Made by a program: the position numbers and the translations under genes | In this document: one piece after another, positions 55,224-63,305 of the stretch | How the letters are laid out: each line of letters opens with the position of its first letter | Position numbering within the stretch: the stretch's first letter is position 1 | Notes under the pieces: generated by a model | What the model was told of the DNA's origin: nothing | Seen by the model: only the letters and a program-made list of their open reading frames with translations | Databases searched by the model: none | NCBI RefSeq assembly: GCF_029625215.1 | Contig: NZ_CP121197.1 | Coordinates: 2,790,001 to 2,854,000, forward strand | Length of the DNA stretch: 64,000 nt | Direction of reading: 5' to 3' | From: Aurantibacillus circumpalustris | GTDB lineage: Bacteria; Bacteroidota; Bacteroidia; B-17B0; Aurantibacillaceae

Positions 55224-58200
55224 CTAATCTTCTTTAATCACCTTAAAAGTTTGTAAATCCTTTTGAGCAATTGCTTTCACTAAATAAATGCCATTGCTAA
55301 ATTCGGTCAGATTAATAACATGTATGCCGTTTTGAAAAAAATCATGCAAAACAATACTGCCAAGTGTATTGTAAATATAAATTTCAGTGTACATAACGGT
55401 TTCCACAGTGAAGTAACCATTATTTGGATTTGGATATAATTTTAGAATTCCATTGTTGTGGAACAATTCTTCAATTTCAGTACAGTTTGAAACTTGTATA
55501 GTAATTACTTTATTATTCTTACATCCAGTTGTGTTGTCTGTTCCGCTAACAGTATAAGTGGTGGTTGAACCTGGTGAAAATACGGCAAGTGATCCAGTGG
55601 TTGTAGTCGGGTTCCAATTATAAACATTCGCACCGCTTGCTGTTAAGTTTGTAGTTTCACCAGTACAGATCGTAAAGCTACCTGTTACATTTATAGTTGG
55701 ATTGGAATAAATAGTGATGCTGCTTGTTGCCGTAGCAGTGCATGAATTAACATCAGATACAGTCATTGTATAAACACCGGAATTGTTTAGTGAAACCTGT
55801 GAAATTATCGGGTTCTGTAGACCCGAACTAAAACCAAACGGCCCGGTCCAAGAATAATTAATTCCACCAGTTCCGTTAATACTTAATGTTTGTCCAACAC
55901 AAAGCGATGCATTGCTGCTGATGCCTGCTATGGGCTTGGCTAAGACATTGACAGAAACTGAGTTTGTGGACATACAACCTAAGGCATCAGAGCCTGTTAC
56001 GCTATAAATTGCACTTGTCGTTGGACTGACGGTAAAGGTATTCCCCGCAATGTTTCCAGGCGACCAGTTATAGGAAATAGCGCCAGAGGTAGTAAGTGTC
56101 GCAATTGTCTGTGGGCAAATTGAAACGTTTGAAACAATTAGTATTGGTCCCATAACAAAATACACTGAAATTGTTGTCGTTCCCATACAGCCTTTAGAAT
56201 CTGTGGCAATCACAGTGTAAATATAATTTCCTGCCTGGCTCTCATTAACAACATTAAGATAAGCCGGCTGCCCATTGACCCATGTATATTGAAGAACCGG
56301 TGTGCCGCCAGACGAATTGGCGGCCATGGAAACTGCAGTACCAACGCAGGCTGTGGGTGATGAAACGGTTATTGTAGTAGTAATGGGTAATGGTTGAAGG
56401 ATCTGTAGCGTTTTTGTAACGGAGCACTGACTGGTAACATCCAGGATGCTAACTGAATAAAGCCCTGCTGCGAGGCTGTTTACTGTTGCTGAATTAAGAG
56501 GACTTCCGCTCCAGGTATAACTATAGGTTCCGGAACCGCCTGCTGGAAACACTGTTGCCCCTCCAGTAGCACTTCCGTAACAAGATGCGAGGAGTGTATT
56601 AACGGACGCTGAAATAACAGTATTACTAATTACAGTAGTTGTACTGAATATACAGCCATTACTGTTTCCATTATCTTTTATATCGACAGTATAGACCCCC
56701 TGACTTAAATTGGTTGCTGACTGCGTATTTTGCAGACCTGGACTCCATGTATAGGAATAAGGTCCAACCCCTCCGGTAACATTGGCTGTAGCAGAACTCG
56801 GTGCGCAGGTGGGTGGAGGTGAGAGAATCGAAACGGTAGGCATGTTGTTAATAACAATTGTTTGCCGCAAGGTATCTGATTTGCCGCAGAGATAATTTGA
56901 AACCAATTGAACAGTGAAAGTACCAGAACTGCTATATGAATGTGTAGGACTGGCGAGGGTAGAAGTATTAGCAGTGCCAGAAGACGGATCACCGAAATTC
57001 CAGGAACAGGTGCTAAGGGTATAGCCAGTAAATGGGCAGATAGAAGGCGTGTTATAAGCCAAGGTATTACAATTCACAAAAGGCACAAAGCTGAATGTAA
57101 AAGGAGATGGCGCCTGTTCAAAAAAATTGCTTACAAAATTTGGCAGTCCAAGCTGGCAGATATTGGTCCCCAAAGACTGGCCGTTGATAGAATAATTGCT
57201 TGCCGCACTAAAATTATTGGGATTGTTGATCACCCCAAGCGTCGTTTGGCCGGGCTTGGCTATATAAATTTTACCATCCACACCCAATTGCATGGTTCCT
57301 TTTGTTTTCGCAGTATCATTACTATTTTCACCAGGATCAAGAATTGTGCCTATGTAAACCAGTGGAGGCACACAAAAATTCATCTGAGCCACTGCTCCAT
57401 TATAGTTATAATAGAACCTTTTTCCATCAGGAGAGAATTCACAGCCATACGCCCAGGCGCGGCCCAGTGTATTAGTGCAACTGGTTACACCTGATATGAA
57501 GGCCTGAGGGTTACTTAGTATGCCGCTCGAATTGTCGAAATTAAATATCTCCCAAGTAAAATAGGATATCCACCCACTTTGGCATGATTCTGTGTAAACT
57601 GCCGCCAACTTTTTTCCATTGGGAGAGAATTTAAGCGTGCCACACCTGCTAGGGCCATTATTTGGTGTTGGCGTAAACGTGTTGGTCATTGGCGATACCA
57701 CAGCTGTGGTGCTAACGCCAGCGCTCGTGAGCAGGTATGCGCGAAAGTTGTCGCTGTTAATTTCATGCACCATCACCCAAACATCACTTTGATTACAAGC
57801 CTTTGTTGCGGCAATTTTTTCCTCGCAGGGTGCCGCGTATAACGTGGCATTTTTTACTGTTACTGATCCGTTGCCGGAAGCAAGGCTCATGTCAACAATT
57901 GAATAATTGAGTCCTGCATTACCGCCACCACCCTGCATTGTGAAAACATAATAGAGGTTTGCACTAGCTGGTCTTTTCGCAATAACGCTCGACTGGGCAG
58001 AATTCGTACCAGTTAACCCGCCGCCATTGGCCATCACCGAATGTGTTTGATCCCAAATGGTCATGCCATCGGTATAAAATAAAAGATTACCTGCCGCGTC
58101 AGAGATACTCGCATTCCCATACATGGCGTTTAACGCGCCATTGCTCAAGGTAGAAGGAGGTGTTGCCGAGAAAGAAAGCCCGGCATTGTTGCCAAAATAC

Positions 58201-58286
58201 CAATTTTTGGTTTCGTTTTGAGATTGTCCCGTCTGACTTAAGTGAATTAAGAACAAGACAAAGAAATATTTTAGCGAATTACGCAT
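55224..58286 (-). CDS. Large T9SS type A secreted protein with PKD/Ig-like repeats
   Basis: 1020 residues. After the signal peptide, residues about 25-390 form a propeller-like head (NWYFGNNAGLSFS, LLFYTDGMTIWDQ, LKFSPNGKKLAAVYTE). A PKD domain is near 400-480 (WNFGDPSSGTANTS, HSYSSSGTFTVQLVSNY). SprB-like and Ig-like repeats cover about 480-930. The C-terminal ~75 residues are a type A sorting domain (LYPNPNNGYFTVETV, then FSNGIYLVKAIAQ). Expected to be secreted through T9SS and anchored to the cell surface. It shares its repeat style with the type B protein at 47466, but uses the other sorting class. Function unknown; adhesion or carbohydrate contact is a guess. Confidence 0.88.
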   Translation of the reverse strand: MRNSLKYFFVLFLIHLSQTGQSQNETKNWYFGNNAGLSFSATPPSTLSNGALNAMYGNASISDAAGNLLFYTDGMTIWDQTHSVMANGGGLTGTNSAQSSVIAKRPASANLYYVFTMQGGGGNAGLNYSIVDMSLASGNGSVTVKNATLYAAPCEEKIAATKACNQSDVWVMVHEINSDNFRAYLLTSAGVSTTAVVSPMTNTFTPTPNNGPSRCGTLKFSPNGKKLAAVYTESCQSGWISYFTWEIFNFDNSSGILSNPQAFISGVTSCTNTLGRAWAYGCEFSPDGKRFYYNYNGAVAQMNFCVPPLVYIGTILDPGENSNDTAKTKGTMQLGVDGKIYIAKPGQTTLGVINNPNNFSAASNYSINGQSLGTNICQLGLPNFVSNFFEQAPSPFTFSFVPFVNCNTLAYNTPSICPFTGYTLSTCSWNFGDPSSGTANTSTLASPTHSYSSSGTFTVQLVSNYLCGKSDTLRQTIVINNMPTVSILSPPPTCAPSSATANVTGGVGPYSYTWSPGLQNTQSATNLSQGVYTVDIKDNGNSNGCIFSTTTVISNTVISASVNTLLASCYGSATGGATVFPAGGSGTYSYTWSGSPLNSATVNSLAAGLYSVSILDVTSQCSVTKTLQILQPLPITTTITVSSPTACVGTAVSMAANSSGGTPVLQYTWVNGQPAYLNVVNESQAGNYIYTVIATDSKGCMGTTTISVYFVMGPILIVSNVSICPQTIATLTTSGAISYNWSPGNIAGNTFTVSPTTSAIYSVTGSDALGCMSTNSVSVNVLAKPIAGISSNASLCVGQTLSINGTGGINYSWTGPFGFSSGLQNPIISQVSLNNSGVYTMTVSDVNSCTATATSSITIYSNPTINVTGSFTICTGETTNLTASGANVYNWNPTTTTGSLAVFSPGSTTTYTVSGTDNTTGCKNNKVITIQVSNCTEIEELFHNNGILKLYPNPNNGYFTVETVMYTEIYIYNTLGSIVLHDFFQNGIHVINLTEFSNGIYLVKAIAQKDLQTFKVIKED

Positions 58287-58495
58287 AAAATCGAGCTATA
58301 AATTCAGCACTAAGCAGAATTAATATAAATAAAGTAATTGTGGTTAAACACAACTCTTTTCCAGAATGGAACGTATGAACAAAAAGGAAAAAAATTGGTA
58401 AATCAAAACTAACGATTAAAATTGTTTACGAAAGTTATTTAACACTTGAAAAATAGAAAAACGGATTGCAAATTGTTTTGCCGCCCTTAAAATTT
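58287..58495. other. Intergenic region upstream of the type A protein gene
   Basis: About 210 bp, AT-rich, no ORF. It must hold the minus-strand promoter for the gene ending at 55224, but no good TAnnTTTG box is seen. Confidence 0.4.
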
Positions 58496-58532
58496 AAAAA
58501 CCCTGTAAACTTGCTGTTTACAGGGTTTTTTA
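58496..58532. terminator. Intrinsic terminator after tRNA-Asp
   Basis: Perfect 15-bp stem: AAAAACCCTGTAAAC (58496-58510), TTGCT loop, GTTTACAGGGTTTTT (58516-58530). It lies 13 nt beyond the 3' end of the tRNA gene. Confidence 0.92.
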
Positions 58533-58544
58533 GTGTTCTTCTTG

Positions 58545-58618
58545 CGGACTGGACGGGACTCGAACCCGCGACCTCCGCCGTGACAGGGCGGCATTCTAAC
58601 CAGCTGAACTACCAATCC
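58545..58618 (-). tRNA. tRNA-Asp (GTC anticodon)
   Basis: On the minus strand the 74-nt gene begins GGATTGG, pairing with CCAGTCC over seven positions including one G-T. The D-arm is AGCTGGTTAGAA, the anticodon loop CTGTCAC reads GTC, and the T-arm has GGTTCGAGTCC. The 3' CCA is not encoded. A -7 box and -33 box precede it and a terminator follows, so it is an independent transcript. Confidence 0.96.
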
Positions 58619-58643
58619 GTTTCCCGTGGTTAATTCGGGAGTG

Positions 58644-58674
58644 CAAATTTACTAGATTTATTTTATTTACCAAA
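58644..58674 (-). promoter_or_regulatory. Promoter of tRNA-Asp
   Basis: On the minus strand TTTG (58671-58674), 19 nt spacer, TAAATTTG (58644-58651): a full match to the Bacteroidota -33/-7 arrangement, about 26 nt before the tRNA 5' end. Confidence 0.7.
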
Positions 58675-58687
58675 ATTATTTTAGCAA

Positions 58688-59191
58688 TTAAATTGATAAA
58701 ATCTGGCCAACATGATTTTTGCTTTCCACATCCTTAATAACCTTTTTTATAAGACCATTTTGATCGATAAGAAAGCTCGTTCGCACAATACCATCATATA
58801 TCTTACCAAAAAGCATTTTAAGCCCCCATACATCATAAGACTGAATGATTTTCATATCAAAATCGGCCAAAAGTGGGAAGGGGAGAGCGTGTTTTTTTGC
58901 AAATTTTGCATGTGACTTTTCTGAATCAGCGCTTACACCCACAACTGCATAGTTTTTGTTAGACAGCAATGAAAATTCATCTCTTAAATTACACGCCTGT
59001 TTTGTACAAGTGGGAGTATCATCCTTGGGATAAAAATAAAGCACCAAATTTTTTCCAACGAAATCGTTTAAACGAATAGTACTTCCGTTTTGATCTTTCG
59101 CTTCAAAATCTGGTGCTTTGTCTCCAGCTTTTAATGAAGTGGAGTGGCCAATAAATTTATCTGTGCTATTCTTCTTCTTCGTTTCGTTCAT
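58688..59191 (-). CDS. bcp: Thioredoxin-dependent peroxiredoxin (BCP/PrxQ type)
   Basis: 167 residues. KAGDKAPDFEAKDQNG, then NLVLYFYPKDDTPTCTKQAC. Cys62 is the peroxidatic cysteine and Cys67 the resolving one, the C-x4-C arrangement of BCP/PrxQ. It reduces hydroperoxides using thioredoxin. The ATG at 59191 lies inside the end of the histone-like gene (26-bp overlap), with no later start that keeps the fold, so translation is probably coupled. Last gene of the nth - H1-like - bcp unit. Confidence 0.93.
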   Translation of the reverse strand: MNETKKKNSTDKFIGHSTSLKAGDKAPDFEAKDQNGSTIRLNDFVGKNLVLYFYPKDDTPTCTKQACNLRDEFSLLSNKNYAVVGVSADSEKSHAKFAKKHALPFPLLADFDMKIIQSYDVWGLKMLFGKIYDGIVRTSFLIDQNGLIKKVIKDVESKNHVGQILSI

Positions 59192-59837
59192 TCTGGTTGT
59201 CTCTCATGCTATCCTCGCCATCATTATCATCGTCATTGAACGAAGTCTGTTGATCGTTGTTTTCTCTGGTATAACTACTTACTTCAGAGTGGTTGTAATT
59301 ATTATTACTTGACTCTGCAGGTAATTCAGGACTTATCATTTCATTCTCTTTTTGATGAGTAGTAATGATAAAGTCCGAAACTGTTTCTGTAAAACTAATA
59401 CTTTCAGGAGCTATTTTTTTTACGGTTTTTATCACTTTAGAAACGGTAGGTTTTTTTCTAATTACTTTTTTTGTAGGTTTAGTGACAGCTTTTGTTACCG
59501 TTTTTTTAGCCAGAGAGGTTTTCTTTTTAGCGGCTTTCTTAATTACCTTTTTCGGAGAGTTTTTTTTAACAGCCACTTTTTTAATTACCTTTTTTTTAGC
59601 CACGGGCTTTTTTTTGATTGAAGGCTTGGCCTTTGCAGCGGTTTTCTTGACAGACTTCACTGTTTTTTTTGCTGTAATTTTTTTGCCACGCACAGCTACA
59701 GGTTTCTTTTTAGCCGCTGCTTTCTTTGCAGGTTTAGTTGCTTTTTTTACTGCCTTTTTTATTGGTTTCTTGGTTGATTTTTTTGATGATTTTTTTCCGC
59801 CTTTGGCGGATGTTTTTTTTACGATCTTCTTAGCCAT
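59166..59837 (-). CDS. Histone H1-like Lys/Ala-rich protein with acidic tail
   Basis: 223 residues. Residues 1-145 are made almost wholly of Lys, Ala, Thr, Pro and Val in short KKxAKK/KKPxxKK units, like eukaryotic H1 tails and bacterial Hc1/AlgP-like DNA-binding proteins. About 150-223 are instead polar and acidic (NDDDNDGEDSMRD, ending NERNEEEE). No folded domain is recognised. It probably binds DNA or RNA non-specifically, with the acidic tail modulating this (inference). It starts 11 nt after nth and overlaps bcp. Plus-strand Phe-rich frames here are antisense artefacts. Confidence 0.82.
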   Translation of the reverse strand: MAKKIVKKTSAKGGKKSSKKSTKKPIKKAVKKATKPAKKAAAKKKPVAVRGKKITAKKTVKSVKKTAAKAKPSIKKKPVAKKKVIKKVAVKKNSPKKVIKKAAKKKTSLAKKTVTKAVTKPTKKVIRKKPTVSKVIKTVKKIAPESISFTETVSDFIITTHQKENEMISPELPAESSNNNYNHSEVSSYTRENNDQQTSFNDDDNDGEDSMRDNQNERNEEEE

Positions 59838-59848
59838 AGGAATTGTTT

Positions 59849-60511
59849 TTAGTTGTTGATATTATTTTGTTTTATATAATTCTTTTCAAAATACTTACAA
59901 TGCAATTTTAGAGAACAGCCATCACACTTTGGATTACGTGCTAAGCAAACATACCGACCGTGTAAAATTAACCAATGGTGAGCTTTTGGCACAAGATGTT
60001 CTGGTATAAATTTAATTAATTGTTTTTCGGATTGCAAGGGGTTTTTAGCATTCGTTGTTAAACCTATTCGGTTACTGACTCTAAACACATGGGTGTCAAC
60101 AGCCATAGTTGGCTTGTCGAATATAACCGAAGCGATTACATTCGCCGTTTTTCTTCCAACTCCAGGTAGTTTTATTAATAGGTTAACGTCTGAAGGCACC
60201 AAACTTTTAAAATCTTTCACAAGCATAGTTGCCATCCCCACAAGGTGCTTTGCTTTGTTGTTGGGGTAACTAATACTTCTAATATAAGTAAATAGTGTTT
60301 CAGGTGAAGCCAAAGACATTGCTTGAGAAGTGGGGTAGTCTTTGAATAATTTAGGTGTTGTAAGGTTTACACGTTTATCGGTACACTGTGCACTTAAAAT
60401 TACAGCAACTAGAAGTTCAAAAGGATTTGAATAAGTTAATTCAGTTTGGGCGGGAGCCTCATTATTTTCGAAGTAAGCGAGTACTTTATCGTATCGTTCT
60501 TGTTTGGTCAT
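59849..60511 (-). CDS. nth: Endonuclease III
   Basis: 220 residues. The helix-hairpin-helix motif LPGVGRKTANV contains the catalytic Lys121, and Asp139 lies in AVDTHVFRVSNR. The [4Fe-4S] cluster cysteines are 189, 196, 199 and 205 (C-x6-C-x2-C-x5-C). It is a bifunctional DNA glycosylase/AP lyase removing oxidised pyrimidines in base excision repair. First gene of a unit with the H1-like and bcp genes, linking DNA repair, DNA packing and peroxide removal. Confidence 0.97.
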   Translation of the reverse strand: MTKQERYDKVLAYFENNEAPAQTELTYSNPFELLVAVILSAQCTDKRVNLTTPKLFKDYPTSQAMSLASPETLFTYIRSISYPNNKAKHLVGMATMLVKDFKSLVPSDVNLLIKLPGVGRKTANVIASVIFDKPTMAVDTHVFRVSNRIGLTTNAKNPLQSEKQLIKFIPEHLVPKAHHWLILHGRYVCLARNPKCDGCSLKLHCKYFEKNYIKQNNINN

Positions 60512-60597
60512 TTTGTAGTACCTTAGATTGAATGATTGGTTTTGTCATTAGGGAGTAAATTTAATTTATTTTCTATTTAGGACTATGAAGTAATGCT

Positions 60598-60605
60598 TAA
60601 TTTTG
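60598..60605 (+). promoter_or_regulatory. Putative -7 box (TAATTTTG)
   Basis: TAnnTTTG match 21 nt before the GldI-like ATG. Confidence 0.4.
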
Positions 60606-60618
60606 TTTAAAGTAAATT

Positions 60619-61155
60619 ATGTTTCGATCTTTTTTTAATACACTTGGTTTTTTAGTTCTTCTTCAAACCTCTTGCAAAGAACCATCATCAAATACAAATG
60701 ATAAAAGGGTGGATAATGCGCACACGGATAAGGTAATTAAAGAACAATTTATTAAGGCGAACCAGCAGCTTATGGTAAAGGAAAATGATGAAATGGATTA
60801 TTATGCAAAAAGTCATAAAATGCCCTTTCAAAAAACCACTTCAGGCATTAGGTTTTATGTATATAAACCATCTGCAAAAGGAGATAGTATTAGAGATAGT
60901 ATGCGGGTAAGTATTAATTTTGAGATTAAGTTACTTGATGGAACTCTTTGCTATTCATCAAAAACTCAGGGTCGTAGAGATTTCATGATAGGTCACGAAG
61001 ATATTGAAAGTGGTATTCACAAGGGTCTACAGTATTTAAAACGTGGTGATAAAGCACTTTTATTAATTCCTTCACCACTTGCACACGGTTTATTGGGGGA
61101 CTTTAATAAGATTCCTCCACAAATGCCTATTCTTTGTGATATAGAAGTTTTTTAG
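60619..61155 (+). CDS. FKBP-type peptidyl-prolyl isomerase lipoprotein, GldI-like
   Basis: 178 residues. The signal peptide ends LLQTSC followed by KEP, so it is a lipoprotein. From about residue 70 an FKBP-like fold is seen: TTSGIRFYVYKPSAKGDSIR, then DIESGIHKGLQYLKRGDKAL and IPSPLAHGLLGDFNKIPPQM. The same layout occurs in GldI, a PPIase lipoprotein needed for gliding in Flavobacterium and thought to fold T9SS/gliding proteins. Convergent with the next gene, only 2 nt between the stops. Confidence 0.8.
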   Translation: MFRSFFNTLGFLVLLQTSCKEPSSNTNDKRVDNAHTDKVIKEQFIKANQQLMVKENDEMDYYAKSHKMPFQKTTSGIRFYVYKPSAKGDSIRDSMRVSINFEIKLLDGTLCYSSKTQGRRDFMIGHEDIESGIHKGLQYLKRGDKALLLIPSPLAHGLLGDFNKIPPQMPILCDIEVF

Positions 61156-61157
61156 AT

Positions 61158-62936
61158 TTAAACTTTAACGCCTATAATTAACACATCATCCACCTGCTCA
61201 AGGCTCCCCTTCCATTTCTCAAAGCTTTCGTCAATAATTTCTTTTTGTCTATCAACATGTTTTTCTGCAACGTCAATAAATATTTTACGTAATTGCTTGT
61301 GCATAAATTTTTTACCATCTGGTCCACCAAATTGATCGCCATATCCATCTGTAAATGTATAAATCATGTCACCTTTTTCAAGATCAATTTCGTTGAATGT
61401 AAATAGTGCGTTATCATCATGAGATTTTCCAACCGGCATTTTATCGGCTTTACAGTTGATAATCGTATTCTTACGAATTATACAAAAACTATTGTTTGCA
61501 GCGGCAAATTGAAGTTTCATATTTTTGCGGTCAAGTTTGCATAAAATGGCATCCATGCCATCTTTACTTTCCTCGAGACTACCTTCAGGATTGAGAGCTC
61601 TGATAATTCCGCTTTTTACTTCGTTTAAAACAAGGTCAGGGCGAGTGATTTTTTGATTAACTGCATCATTTAATTTACTTATGTTTAACAGACTCATAAA
61701 GGCTCCCGGAACGCCGTGTCCGGTGCAATCAGCTGTAATGTATATGAAACTATCTTGATGTTTTGATGCCCAATAAAAATCACCGGCTACAATGTCTTTA
61801 GGTTTAAATAAAATGAAATGTTCGTCTAAGTTGGCGCTCATTAGGCTGCTGTTAGCCATTAAAGCGGTTTGTATTCGCTTAGCATAATTTATACTATCAA
61901 CAATTTCTTTTTGTTTTTCGTCGACCAGATGCTTTTGTTTTTCTATTTCATTTTTTTGTTCTGAAAGTAATTTATTTGCTTTTCTTCTTTGGTTATTGCT
62001 TCTAATTGAAAAGAAGAGAAGGAGGATACCAACTGCTGAAAGTACTGCAATAATAGAGATTACATTTTTTTGTTTGCCGATTGTTCCGGTTGCCTCATCA
62101 ATTTCAGTCTTTTTCTTTCGGATTTCAATATCTTGACTTTCCATTAAATTCTTTTGCTCCTGAATTCTTGTACTCACCTGATCATATTCGTGTTGTTTGG
62201 ACTTTAAAATTTCGAGTTTTACTTTAAGAGTATCTTCCATTTGTAAAATCATGGTTTCCTTAGCCTTTTTTTCCTCTTCTAAAGTTTTATAGCTTGTAAG
62301 AATTTTTTTAATGTCGTCTTTATCAACCCTTACTTCACCGTCTCCAGAAGAGGCAATAGCATCTAATTTATCAAAAATAGATTTCCATTCGCCTTCTTTC
62401 ACAATAGCAGATTCATAAAGTTGATCCTTTACGATTAAGTTTGATTCAACTAATTTTGGCTTATTAATAATATATTTTATTCTACCACCAGTTTCTGCAA
62501 ACGAGATCATAGACCTTTTAAAATCTGGTAGTTTTTCCGCAACCATTAAAATACCTTTACCTCTTATTTTAGAATAAGCAGACCATAAATTATCGTTACG
62601 TGACCCATCTACAACCAACATTTGGCAATCGGTTCTAATGTCGTTAATGCCGCGGCAATAAATCACTCTAATTGGAATTTTGTTTCTGAACTTCACAATG
62701 TTTTGAATTCCTTTTAACTGGTTATGCAAGTCTTCAGAACTCATAACACAAATAATAAACTCTGACATATTTTCTTCATTGGGCCATATTACATAATTGG
62801 TGAATTTATAAATGTATACAGCCTTGAGGCGAGCGCTTTTTTCTAAGTCTACTTTTGGTTTTGTTTGTGATGTAATAAAGAAGGGAATCAATAAGCTAAT
62901 GACTAGCAGCAATGTTATCTTAATTTTAATGGTCAC
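61158..62936 (-). CDS. YfiR-like sensor with SpoIIE phosphatase domain
   Basis: 592 residues. A signal-type N-terminus (1-24) precedes a YfiR/DUF4154 domain (about 33-190: ARLKAVYIYKFTNYVIWPNE, then FAETGGRIKYIINKPKLVES). A coiled coil (about 215-285), one membrane helix (291-311), a second coiled coil, SINYAKRIQTALM, and a SpoIIE/PP2C phosphatase (about 370-592) follow. Metal-binding aspartates are in DIVAGDFYW, DCTGHGVPGAF, KDGMDA and FTDGYGDQFGG. In Pseudomonas YfiR is a separate periplasmic repressor of a diguanylate cyclase; here it is fused to a phosphatase. Likely converges on SiaC-like or other anti-sigma-antagonist type targets. Confidence 0.9.
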   Translation of the reverse strand: MTIKIKITLLLVISLLIPFFITSQTKPKVDLEKSARLKAVYIYKFTNYVIWPNEENMSEFIICVMSSEDLHNQLKGIQNIVKFRNKIPIRVIYCRGINDIRTDCQMLVVDGSRNDNLWSAYSKIRGKGILMVAEKLPDFKRSMISFAETGGRIKYIINKPKLVESNLIVKDQLYESAIVKEGEWKSIFDKLDAIASSGDGEVRVDKDDIKKILTSYKTLEEEKKAKETMILQMEDTLKVKLEILKSKQHEYDQVSTRIQEQKNLMESQDIEIRKKKTEIDEATGTIGKQKNVISIIAVLSAVGILLLFFSIRSNNQRRKANKLLSEQKNEIEKQKHLVDEKQKEIVDSINYAKRIQTALMANSSLMSANLDEHFILFKPKDIVAGDFYWASKHQDSFIYITADCTGHGVPGAFMSLLNISKLNDAVNQKITRPDLVLNEVKSGIIRALNPEGSLEESKDGMDAILCKLDRKNMKLQFAAANNSFCIIRKNTIINCKADKMPVGKSHDDNALFTFNEIDLEKGDMIYTFTDGYGDQFGGPDGKKFMHKQLRKIFIDVAEKHVDRQKEIIDESFEKWKGSLEQVDDVLIIGVKV

Positions 62937-63305
62937 GTTTAAAATAATTTGATTATGATAAAGTTAATATAGTTGTGCTAATATACTTTTTCATTTTGAA
63001 TAAAAATAACTTTTCAAGCTTTTTCGAATTAATATGTCTAAAAAATTTAGTTTTCTATAGTTTTTTTACCAACTAGAGTATATTGAGAAGATTTTCGATA
63101 AATAAGTTTTTTTGTTCGATAAATAGAATTTATGATACTACGAAACAGATGTTTGTTTTTTTTGACTAGTATTTAACGGAGTTGCCCTAAAAAAGGAAGG
63201 AATATAGTTTAACCGTTACTCATTATTTTGGTTATTTTTGTCATGCGCAGTGGGATTGAGTTTATTTTATGAGCGTGTTACCCAGAAGTTACTTTCGAAG
63301 AGGAA
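62937..63305. other. Divergent intergenic region with direct repeat
   Basis: 369 bp without a gene. TTCGATAAATA occurs at 63094-63104 and 63115-63125, start-to-start 21 bp. A -7 box TAACTTTA (minus) at 62959-62966 may drive the YfiR-SpoIIE gene, and TATTTTTG at 63233-63240 could drive the plus-strand gene. Confidence 0.5.

Noticed and set aside
56940-57494. 184-codon plus-strand ORF
   Set aside because: Inside the minus-strand T9SS type A gene, which has continuous domain structure; the ORF has Arg/Ile-rich composition with no motif.
59166-59837. Lys/Ala repeats as a DNA tandem repeat or CRISPR-like array
   Set aside because: Codons vary between units and the frame is open throughout; it is a low-complexity protein.
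59352-59859. Phe-rich plus-strand ORFs
   Set aside because: They are the reverse complement of the Lys-rich H1-like gene; Lys codons read as Phe on the other strand.
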